From assembly GCA_963777625.1 (NCBI GenBank), contig CAVZRO010000026.1, forward strand, positions 62,001-126,000: DNA of 64,000 bases, given 5' to 3'. Under the pieces are notes generated by a model. It had not been told where the DNA came from, did no database searches, and saw only the letters and a list, made by a program, of their open reading frames with translations. The DNA is from DATDIC01 sp963777625. GTDB lineage: Bacteria; Pseudomonadota; Alphaproteobacteria; Acetobacterales; Acetobacteraceae. A program made the position numbers and the translations under genes. Below are positions 56,529-64,000 of the stretch, in pieces (within the stretch, counting starts at the first letter, position 1; every line of letters starts with the position of its first letter).

Positions 56529-58272
56529 ATGGACCCGATCACCGCCGAGTTGTTCCGCAATGCCATCGCCGCGATCGGCGACGAGATGGTGCTGACCATC
56601 TACCGCACTGCCTATTCCGGGGTGCTGAAGAACATCATGGACTACAGCGCCGCGCTGTGCGACGCACAGGGGCGGCTGGTGGCGCAGGGGCTGAGCCTGC
56701 CCGGGCATCTGTGCAGCATCCCGGTGGCGTTGCAGGCGGTGCTGGCGCGTTATGGGGAGAACATCCTCGAAGGCGACATACTGGTTTCCAACGACCCGTA
56801 TGAAGGCGGCATGCACCTGCCGGATATCTTCCTGTTCAGGCCGTTATTCGTGGACAACCGGGTCATCGCCTATGCGGCCACCATCTGCCATCACACCGAT
56901 GTCGGCGGGCGAGTGCCCGGCTCCAATGCGTCCGACAGCACCGAAATCTACGCCGAGGGGCTGCGAATCCCGCCGCTGAAGCTGTATGAGCGCGGCCGGC
57001 CAAACGAGACGCTGCACCGGATCATCGAGAAGAACGTGCGGGTGCCGAACCGCGTGCTGGGCGATCTGCGGTCGCAGCTTGCGGCATGCGAGATCGCCGC
57101 GCGCGGCATGGCCGACGTGGTGGCGCAATACGGCGCTGATGGCGTTCGCGCCCTGATGGTCGAGACGATGGATTACAGCGAGCGGCTGACACGTCATTGC
57201 CTGACCGAGCTGGCGGACGGTGAGGCGACGTTCACCGATTGGATCGACGACGATCAGATCGATATCGGGCAACCGATCCGACTGGTTTGCACCGTGCGCA
57301 AGCAGGGCGATCGGATGATTTTCGACTGGACCGGAAGTGCGCCGCAGGTGAAAGGGGCGATCAACAACACCTGGAGCTACACGGCGGCGGCCAGCTTCAC
57401 GGCGGCGAAGTCCGTGCTGTCCATCAACATGCCCAATAACGACGGTGTGTTCCGCCCGATCAGCGTTATCGCGCCGCCCGGCACCATCATGAACGCGTTG
57501 CCGCCGGCCGCTTGCGCCGCGCGTGGGCTGACCGGGTTCCGGCGCGTGCGATTGCGCGTTCGGGGCGCTGGCGCAGCTCTATCCCGACCGTGTCTTCGCG
57601 GCGGGGGATGGGGGGAATACCGGGGTTACTATCGGCGGATACGACCGGGAACGGCGGCCATTCATCTATGTCGATTTCCTCTCCGGCGGGTGGGGCGGGC
57701 GGCCCTGGGCGGATGGGCTGGAAGGCAACACCACCATGTTCGCCAACATGGCGAGCTTCAGCATCGAAGTGGTGGAGGCGGAAAACCCACTGGAGGTGCT
57801 GGAGTTCGGCTATGTGCCGGATACCGGCGGGGCGGGGAAATTCCGCGGCGGCGTTTCGATGGCACGGACCTGGCGGATGCTGGCGGATGAAGCGATCCTG
57901 CAAGTGCGCGCCGACCGGCAGACACATCGGCCCTACGGTTTGCAGGGCGGACGGCCAGGATCGCCAGGCCGCAATGTACTGAACGTCGGCACGGCGACGG
58001 AACGGGCGCTGCATGCCAAGCTGACGATGACGTTCCGCAAGAACGAGACGTTTCGGCACGAGCTTCCCGGTTCGGGCGGCTGGGGCGATCCGCTCGACCG
58101 GGAGCTTGCGCTGGTGGCGCACGATCTGCGCGGTGGGCTGGTGACCAGGGAAGGCGCGGCACGCGATTATGGCGTGGTGGCAAGTGGCGACCCGCCGGTC
58201 ATCGATGAGCGAGCCACGATCGAGCTGCGGGCGAGGCTGCGCGCGGATCGACGAGCGGACGTGTCGGCATGA
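56529..58272 (+). CDS. Hydantoinase/oxoprolinase subunit B, locus 3 (one frame break)
   Basis: About 580 aa. It starts MDPITAELFRNAIAAIGDEMVLTIYRTAYS and shows GDILVSNDPYEGGMHLPDIFLFRP, CHHTDVGGRVPGSNASD, GLRIPPLKLYERG, IEKNVRVPNRVLGDLRSQ, EFGYVPDTGGAGKFRGG and HELPGSGGWGDPLDRE. The frame breaks near 57541; dropping one G of a GG pair gives GLTGFRACDCAFGALAQLYPDRVFAAGDGG and restores the protein. Its stop overlaps the HyuA start (ATGA). Here B precedes A, opposite to loci 1 and 2. Confidence 0.87.
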
Positions 58273-60342
58273 GCGTCCGCATCGGGATCGATATCGGTGG
58301 CACGTTCACCGATCTGGTGGCGATCAACACGGACGGGCGGGTGCTGACGCGCAAATCCGCTTCGACCCCGCGTGATTACGGGCAGGGTATTGTCGACGGG
58401 CTGCGTGGTCTGCTCGCGGAGGTCGGCGGCGACGTAACCGATGTGCTGCACGGCACGACGATCGGGTCCAACACGATCCTGGAAGGACGCGGCGCCCGGA
58501 CCGCGCTGATCACCACGCGCGGCTTTCGCGACGTGCTGGATATCCGCGACCTGCGCATGCCGCGCATTTACGATATCGGCTGGACCAAGCCGCCGGCGCT
58601 GGTGGAACGCCGGTTGCGCCTGGAGGTGACGGAGAAGATCCGGCCGGACGGGTCGGTCACGGTGCCGCTGGATGTGGCGAGTGTCGATGCCGCGATCGAG
58701 AGGCTGCGCCAGGACGAAGTCCAGAGCGTCGCGATCTGCCTGCTGCACAGCTACGCCAACCCGGCGCATGAGCGGATGGTGGCGGCGCGCGTGAGAGCGG
58801 CACTGCCTGATCTGGCGGTGTCGGTCAGCCATGAGATATTGCCGGAGATCAAGGAATATCCGCGCACCAGTACGACCGTGGTGAATGCGTACGTGCAGCC
58901 GGTGGTGCGGGCATATCTCACGGCGTTGTCGGCGCGGTTGCAGGCACTCGGACTGACGGCGCCGTTGCAGTTGATGCAATCGAATGGCGGGCTGGCGTCA
59001 GTCGAATTCGCCGATGCGCAACCAGTGCACATCATCGAAAGCGGCCCGGCGGCAGGCGTGGTCGGCGGGGCGGCGCTCGCGGCGCGACTGGGCGAAACGC
59101 GGCTGATCACGTTCGATATGGGCGGCACGACGGCGAAGGCGGGGCTGGTCGAGAATGCCGAGGTGCTGCGCACGGAGGCGCTGGAGGTCGGCGCCGGGGT
59201 GATGGCCGGGTCGCGGCTGCTGGTGGGCGCCGGCTACATGCTGAAGCTGCCGGCCATCGATCTGGCGGAGGTGGGAGCCGGCGGCGGGTCGATCTGCCGG
59301 CTGGACGCAGCCGGCGCGCCGAAGGTAGGACCGGAGAGCGCGGGTGCCGATCCCGGTCCCGTCTGTTACGGAACCGGCGGAACGGAACCGACCATTACCG
59401 ATTGCAACCTGGTGCTGGGGTACCTCGATCCGGCTGGCCTGGTGGGTGGTTCGCTGCGCCTGGATGCCAAGGCGGCGCGGGCAGCGGTGGCGGAGCGGTT
59501 GGCCGCGCCAATGGGATGTTCGGTGGAGGAAGCGGCGGCCGGGATGCTGCGGCTGGCCTCCGCCTCCATGATGCGAGCGATCCGCGCGGTGTCGGTGGAG
59601 CGCGGGCGGGATGCGCGCCAGTTCACGCTGCTGGCGTTCGGCGGCAACGGGCCGCTGTTTGCTGCATCGATTGCCGCCGAGCTTGGCATGAGCCAGGTGA
59701 TCGTGCCGCCGCTGCCGGGCGTGTTCAGCGCGTTCGGACTGCTGGTGGCGGACACTGGGCATCACGTGACACAAAGCCTGCGCCTGCGGGTCGATGCCGC
59801 CGATCCCGCCCATGTGCGCAGTGTGCTCGCAGCGCTGATCGCGTCCGGCGACGAACGGCTGGCGCGGGACGGTTTCGCCACCGCACAGCGCGTGTTTCGC
59901 CGCAGTGCGTTGGCGCGCTATGCCGGGCAGTCAAGCGAGATAGAGGTGGTGTTGCCGGACGTGCGATGGCGCTGAATTGCTGCAGGCGCTGCCGGAGTTG
60001 TTCGCGGCGGAGCATGAACGCACGTACGGTTTCCGTGCTCCAGCAGATGAGCCCGTGGAGCTGGTCGCGTTGTCGGTGATGGCACGCGGCTTGCCGTTGC
60101 GGCCGCGACTACCCGCATCGATCCCACCGGCGGTGCTGGATGTTCCGAGCAGCCGCCTTGTGTGGTTCGCGGAAGCCGGCTGGGCGGATATTCCCGTGCT
60201 GGACCGTGCGTCGCTATCGGCGGCTGGACGACACGGTCCGCTGATCGTGCAGGAATATGACGCGACATGCCTGGTGCCGCACGGAGCCGACGCATCGGTC
60301 GATGCGTTCGGGAATCTTCGGTTACGTTTGAGCGCGTGGTGA
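58269..60342 (+). CDS. Hydantoinase/oxoprolinase subunit A, locus 3 (one frame break)
   Basis: About 690 aa. It shows MSVRIGIDIGGTFTDLVAIN, VLHGTTIGSNTILEGRG, IKEYPRTSTTVVNAYVQPVV, ITFDMGGTTAKAGLVENAEVL, GPESAGADPGPVCYGTGGTEPTITD and FTLLAFGGNGPLFAASIAAELG. The frame stops at a TGA near 59975. Dropping one base near 59961 joins EIEVVLPD to DGAELLQALPELFAAEHERTYGFRAPADEP, and the protein ends DASVDAFGNLRLRLSAW. Without the repair about 120 C-terminal residues are lost. Confidence 0.86.
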
Positions 60343-60354
60343 TGTTGCAGTAGG

Positions 60355-60413
60355 GCGTGGATGGCCGGGACAAGCCCGGCCATGACGTGAGTGGCTTCGC
60401 CGGCCATGACGGG
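60355..60413. repeat. Partial copy of dispersed repeat B (ATGGCCGGG core)
   Basis: GGATGGCCGGGACAAGCC followed by CGGCCATGACG and a second CGGCCATGACGGG lies between the convergent HyuA (locus 3) and alcohol dehydrogenase genes. It matches the ends of the copies at 12529 and 43418. It may serve as a bidirectional terminator. Confidence 0.7.
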
Positions 60414-60424
60414 TGAGGATGGTA

Positions 60425-61513
60425 TCAGACTACACCGAAATCGATCAGTTGGCGAACCGGCGCGCCCGATTTCAGGTGGGCGAACCCTTCGTTGATCTGG
60501 TTCAGCTTGATGCGGCCGGAGATCAGGTGGTCCAGCTTCAGCCGGCCCTGCTGCCAGAGCGCCAGCAGGCGCGGCATATCGACGCGGAACCGGTTGCCGC
60601 CCATCGAGGTGCCCTGGATCTTCCGGTCCCGCAGGAAATCGGCTGCATGCAACTCGATCTTGGTGCCGAAAGGGACCATGCCGATGATCGTGGCGGTGCC
60701 GCCTGGACGCAGCATGGCAAACGCCTGCTCGGCCGTGGTCTTGGTGCCGATCGCCTCGAATGAATAGGGCACGCCGCCGCCGGTCATGTCTTTCACTGCT
60801 TCCACCGGATCGACGTTGGAGGCGTTGATCGTGTCGGTCGCCCCCATCTGCCTGGCCAGTTCCAGCTTCGAGGCAACCGTGTCGATCGCGATGATCCGCT
60901 CCGCGCCAGCCAGCGCCGCGCCATTGACCGCGGAAAGGCCGATGCCACCACAACCGATCACCACGACGGTGCTGCCGGGTTCCACCCTCGCGGCGTGAAA
61001 CACCGCCCCTACGCCGGTCATTACGCCACAGCCCACCAGAGCGGCGCGGTCCAGCGGAATGGCGCTGTCGATTTTCACCACCGCGTGTTCATGCACGAGC
61101 ATATGGTCGGCGAACGCGGAGAGATTGAACGCCTGATTCAGCACGTCGCCTTTCCAGCGCAGGCGCCGCGCGGCGCCGGGCATCAGCTTGACCTCGGTGT
61201 TCTCGCACAGGTTCGGATGGCCGGTGACGCATTGCGGACATTCGCCGCAAAACACGGACAAACAGGTGATCACGTGATCGCCGGGCTTCACGTAGGTGAC
61301 ATCCTCGCCAACCTGTTCGACCACCGCCGCGGCTTCATGCCCCAGAACGCAGGGCAGCGGGAACGGGTACAGCCCTTCCATGAAATGCAGGTCGGAATGG
61401 CACAGCCCGGCAAACGCAGTGCGCAACAGCACCTCTCGCCGCTTCGGCTTCTCGATCTCCACCTGTTCGATCGCCAGCGGTGTGTTGGTCTCGTGCAGGA
61501 CGGCGGCTTGCAT
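60425..61513 (-). CDS. Zinc-dependent alcohol dehydrogenase (MDR family)
   Basis: A 362-aa enzyme. The catalytic zinc ligands are in FAGLCHSDLHF and LGHEAAAVV, and the structural zinc cysteines are in CGECPQCVTGHPNLCE. The Rossmann loop is VVIGCGGIGLSAVNGAALAGAERIIAID. It is close to the NDMA-dependent or class III-like branch of medium-chain dehydrogenases, with no glutathione site evident. The ATG at 61513 is followed by MQAAVLHETNTPLAIEQVEIEKP. It is convergent with HyuA locus 3 and divergent from the aminotransferase. Confidence 0.9.
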   Translation of the reverse strand: MQAAVLHETNTPLAIEQVEIEKPKRREVLLRTAFAGLCHSDLHFMEGLYPFPLPCVLGHEAAAVVEQVGEDVTYVKPGDHVITCLSVFCGECPQCVTGHPNLCENTEVKLMPGAARRLRWKGDVLNQAFNLSAFADHMLVHEHAVVKIDSAIPLDRAALVGCGVMTGVGAVFHAARVEPGSTVVVIGCGGIGLSAVNGAALAGAERIIAIDTVASKLELARQMGATDTINASNVDPVEAVKDMTGGGVPYSFEAIGTKTTAEQAFAMLRPGGTATIIGMVPFGTKIELHAADFLRDRKIQGTSMGGNRFRVDMPRLLALWQQGRLKLDHLISGRIKLNQINEGFAHLKSGAPVRQLIDFGVV

Positions 61514-61599
61514 CGGTTTCCTCCGTTGTTCCGGTCGGTGCTTGAGGCGAAGGCAGTTTGTCACTACTCTGCCCGTCCGTAAAACCGGGAGGTAACGCC

Positions 61600-62964
61600 A
61601 TGGATGATCTGACCGCGACCGCCACGGTCCTGCGCGACCTGGACCGTCGCCGGCTGGTGCATCCGCTGCACCATCCCAAGGAGCATGAATCGGCGCACCT
61701 GTTCGTGGAAGGGCGCGGCGCGATGCTGCGTACCGCCGACGGCAAGGAATATATCGACGGGCTATCGGCGTTGTGGAATGTGAATGCCGGGCATGGGCGC
61801 AAGGAGCTGGCGCAGGCCGCGGCGGCCCAGATGGAAAAGCTGGCCTACGCATCGGCGTACGCCGGCTTTTCCAACGAGCCGGCCATCCGGCTGGCAGACC
61901 GCATCGTGGGGCTGGCGTACCCGCATTCCTCGGCGGTGTATTTCACCACCGGGGGCGCCGAATCAAACGAGAGCGCGTTCAAGACCGCCCGCTATTACTG
62001 GAAGCGCATGGGCAAGCCGGGAAAGGTGAAGATCATCTCGCGCTTCTTCGGCTACCATGGCGTCACGATGGCGGCGATGAGCGCCACGCAACTACCCGGC
62101 TACCAGAAGATGTTCGGGCCGCTGGTGCCGGAGTTTTTGCAGGTGCTGCCGCCCTATGCGTATCGCTGGCCCGGTAACGGAGACGCCGGGATCGAAGCGG
62201 CGGAAGCGGTGGAAAAGGCGATCCAGGAGCACGGCGCGGATACGATCGCGGCGGTGATCTGCGAGCCGGTGCAAGGCGCGGGCGGCGTGATCGTGCCGCC
62301 GCCGAGCTATTTCCCACGGCTGCGCGAGATCTGTGACAAGCACGACGTGCTGCTGATCGCCGATGAAGTGATCACCGGGTTCGGCCGCACCGGGCGGTGG
62401 TTCGCGCTGGGGCATTGGGGGGTGGAGCCGGATATCGTTTCATTTGCCAAGGGCGTGACCAGCGGTTACCTGCCGCTGGGCGGCATCATCCTGTCGCAGC
62501 GGGTGCACCGGGCACTGGAAGACGCGCCGATGGACGAACGCTATATGCACGCCGCGACCTATTCCGGGCATCCGACCTGCTGCGCGGTGGGGCTGGCGAA
62601 CATCGAGGTGCTGGAGCGCGAGGGGCTGGTCGAGCGGGCCGCCGTGGTCGGACGCAAGCTGCTGGCCGGGCTGGAGACGCTGAACAGCTTCCCGGTGGTG
62701 GGCGATGTGCGCGGGCTTGGGATGATGTGCGCGGTGGAGCTGGTGGAAGATCGGGGCAGCCGCAAGCCGGCCCCCGGCCTGGGGGCGAAGGTCGTGGCGC
62801 AGGCGGCCCAACGAGGCTTGCTGATGCGCCAGCGCGGCAGCGGCACCATGGGCGGCATGACCACCGGCGACACGCTGATGCTGGCGCCTCCGCTCATGAC
62901 GCCGGAAGCGACGATCGAACGGATCGTGCAGATACTCGGCGACTCGCTGGCAGCGGTGAGCTGA
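61600..62964 (+). CDS. Class III pyridoxal-phosphate aminotransferase (omega-aminotransferase type)
   Basis: A 454-aa enzyme. It shows YIDGLSALWNVNAGHGRKEL, VYFTTGGAESNESAFKTARYYW (PLP phosphate loop), SRFFGYHGVTMAAMSAT, ICEPVQGAGGVIVPPPSYFPRLREIC, LLIADEVITGFGRTG and VSFAKGVTSGYLPLGG with the PLP lysine. It probably moves an amino group from an omega-amino acid or polyamine to pyruvate. The ATG at 61600 has a GGGAGG ribosome site. The neighbours fit amine and amide breakdown. Confidence 0.93.
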   Translation: MDDLTATATVLRDLDRRRLVHPLHHPKEHESAHLFVEGRGAMLRTADGKEYIDGLSALWNVNAGHGRKELAQAAAAQMEKLAYASAYAGFSNEPAIRLADRIVGLAYPHSSAVYFTTGGAESNESAFKTARYYWKRMGKPGKVKIISRFFGYHGVTMAAMSATQLPGYQKMFGPLVPEFLQVLPPYAYRWPGNGDAGIEAAEAVEKAIQEHGADTIAAVICEPVQGAGGVIVPPPSYFPRLREICDKHDVLLIADEVITGFGRTGRWFALGHWGVEPDIVSFAKGVTSGYLPLGGIILSQRVHRALEDAPMDERYMHAATYSGHPTCCAVGLANIEVLEREGLVERAAVVGRKLLAGLETLNSFPVVGDVRGLGMMCAVELVEDRGSRKPAPGLGAKVVAQAAQRGLLMRQRGSGTMGGMTTGDTLMLAPPLMTPEATIERIVQILGDSLAAVS

Positions 62965-63058
62965 GGCGTAATACATGTTCGGCGACGGCGGGCCAAACCC
63001 GGCAGCAACGTATCAGCCGCGTTGACCCGCCGCGATCATTGCCTCTTGCCCCGAATGG

Positions 63059-63842
63059 ATGCGTGCCATGAACGTGATGACCGAAACCGCCCATCGTACC
63101 ACGGCATCAGACGTGGAGTGGAAGCTCCGCTGCGATCTGGCGGCGCTGTATCGGTTGGTGGCGCATCATCGCTGGACCGATTTCATCTACACCCATATCA
63201 GCGTCCGCCTGCCCGGCCCCGAACACCATTTCCTGCTCAATCCGTACGGGGTGAACTTCCAGCACATCCGCGCCTCCGAACTGGTGAAGATCGACACCGA
63301 CGGCCAGGTCATTCAGCACGATGCACAAAGCCGGCGCGTGAACGCTGCCGGGTTCACCATCCACTCCGCCGTGCACATGGCGCGGCCGGACCTGACCTGC
63401 GTGGTGCACACGCACACTGCAGCAGGGATTGCGGTCTCCGCGCAGAAGCACGGGCTGCTGCCGATCAGCCAGCACGCACTGAAGTTCCATGGCCGGCTGG
63501 GGTATCATGGCTACGAAGGGATCGCCCTCGACCTCGATGAACGCGACCGGCTGGTGGCCGATCTGGGGCCGCACAAAGCGATGATCCTGCGCAATCATGG
63601 TCTGCTGGTCGGCGGCACCTCCATCCCCGAGGCGTTCCACATGATCTACATGCTGGAGCGCGCCTGCCAGGCGCAGGTGGCGGCGCTGGCCGGCGGGCGC
63701 GGAGCTGGTGTTCCCGCCGGAGGACGTGTGCCGCCACACGTCCGAGCAGTTCCACGCGCAGGAGAACGACGATCATTACACGATGATGTGGGACGCGGCG
63801 TTGCAACTGCTTGAAAACGACACCCCCGATTATCGCAGCTAG
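63059..63842 (+). CDS. Class II aldolase/adducin family protein (one frame break)
   Basis: About 260 aa. It shows LAALYRLVAHHRWTDFIYTHISVRLPGPEHHFLLNPYG, the metal-site CVVHTHTAAG, PISQHALKFHGRLGYHGYEG and ILRNHGLLVGGTSIPEAF. The frame breaks near 63701; dropping one G joins AALAGGR to ELVFPPEDVCRHTSEQFHAQ, and the protein ends LLENDTPDYRS at the TAG at 63842. Family members cleave or epimerise sugar phosphates or decarboxylate. Start codons at 63059, 63068 and 63077 are possible; I give the first. Confidence 0.88.
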
Positions 63843-63846
63843 CACC

Positions 63847-64000
63847 ATGCCCCGCGAGATCCGCGCCTCGGTCTGCCCGCACGACTGCCCCTCCACCTGC
63901 GCGCTGGAAGTGGAGGTACTGGACGGCGCGCGTATCGGGGCGGTGCACGGTGCAGCCGACAACAGCTACACGGCCGGCGTGATCTGCGCGAAGGTCGCGC
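63847..64000 (+). CDS. Molybdopterin-dependent oxidoreductase, N-terminus only
   Basis: The first 51 codons are present; the rest lies beyond the right edge. It begins MPREIRASVCPHDCPSTCALEVEVLDG and reaches GVICAKVA. The C-P-x-D-C-P-S-x-C pattern followed by a later cysteine in GVICAKV is the 4Fe-4S site of formate dehydrogenase/DMSO-reductase family enzymes. The ATG lies four bases after the aldolase stop, so the two are likely in one operon. Confidence 0.85.
   Translation, partial: MPREIRASVCPHDCPSTCALEVEVLDGARIGAVHGAADNSYTAGVICAKVA

Noticed and set aside
3431..63701. Programmed +1 ribosomal frameshifting as the cause of the split genes
   Set aside because: The sites share no slippery codon, stop or stimulatory structure, and genes such as ychF and lptD are not shifted in known relatives. 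Insertion error explains all of them.
1..64000. CRISPR array, rRNA operon or prophage
   Set aside because: No regularly spaced direct repeats, no rRNA-like sequence and no phage structural genes were seen. The repeats found are palindromic and scattered.

Overview
The window is GC-rich (long spurious antisense ORFs, GTG/TTG starts, GTGA/ATGA gene overlaps) and reads as a chromosome segment of an alphaproteobacterium. The lptF-lptG-lptD-surA-rsmA block, the aroQ-accB-accC block, rplY(ctc)-pth-ychF, an FzlA-type GST and a Hint-domain surface protein fit Alphaproteobacteria, most likely Acetobacterales/Acetobacteraceae. The family assignment is inference; no rRNA is present.

Layout. 0-5 kb: an amidohydrolase cut by the left edge, a MazE-like/PIN toxin-antitoxin pair, a DHA2 exporter and an Xre-RES toxin-antitoxin pair. 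5-11.5 kb: tRNA-Gln(TTG), an HD hydrolase, a GST, then an alpha/beta hydrolase with hydantoinase/oxoprolinase genes A and B (locus 1). 11.5-18.3 kb: a 192-aa unknown gene with a copied tail fragment, an EmrAB-type efflux pair, a striking hairpin array, then rplY, pth and ychF. 18.4-22 kb: a beta-repeat surface protein of about 1180 aa with a C-terminal Hint domain. 22.3-30.4 kb: LPS-transport and outer-membrane assembly genes, rsmA and a possible inactive nuclease-fold protein. 30.4-35.7 kb: fzlA, acs, a MoxR ATPase with a VWA partner, and methylmalonyl-CoA epimerase. 35.7-43.4 kb: HyuA-HyuB plus a Liv-type binding protein (locus 2, minus strand) divergent from a polar-amino-acid ABC transporter. 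43.5-47.6 kb: aroQ-accB-accC, an MBL hydrolase and a Crp/Fnr regulator. 47.7-55 kb: iolD-iolE divergent from a complete carbohydrate ABC transporter, which suggests inositol or a related polyol. 55-64 kb: an IS4-type transposase scrap, an ornithine cyclodeaminase-like gene divergent from HyuB-HyuA (locus 3), a zinc alcohol dehydrogenase, a class III aminotransferase, a class II aldolase and the start of a molybdopterin oxidoreductase. The accessory parts look like a scavenging catabolic programme for cyclic amides, amino acids and polyols.

Caution on sequence quality. Fourteen coding sequences, including the normally essential lptD and the highly conserved ychF, are split into two frames. In every case the expected protein is restored by dropping exactly one base, usually one of a doubled or tripled base. 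Uniform single-base insertions about every 4-5 kb point to residual insertion errors in the assembly rather than to pseudogenes. I therefore annotate these as whole genes with a marked break.

Two families of extragenic palindromic repeats recur between genes: one built on ATTCCCGC-GCGGGAAT, and one of about 100 bp ending in ATGGCCGGG...CCCGGCCAT.
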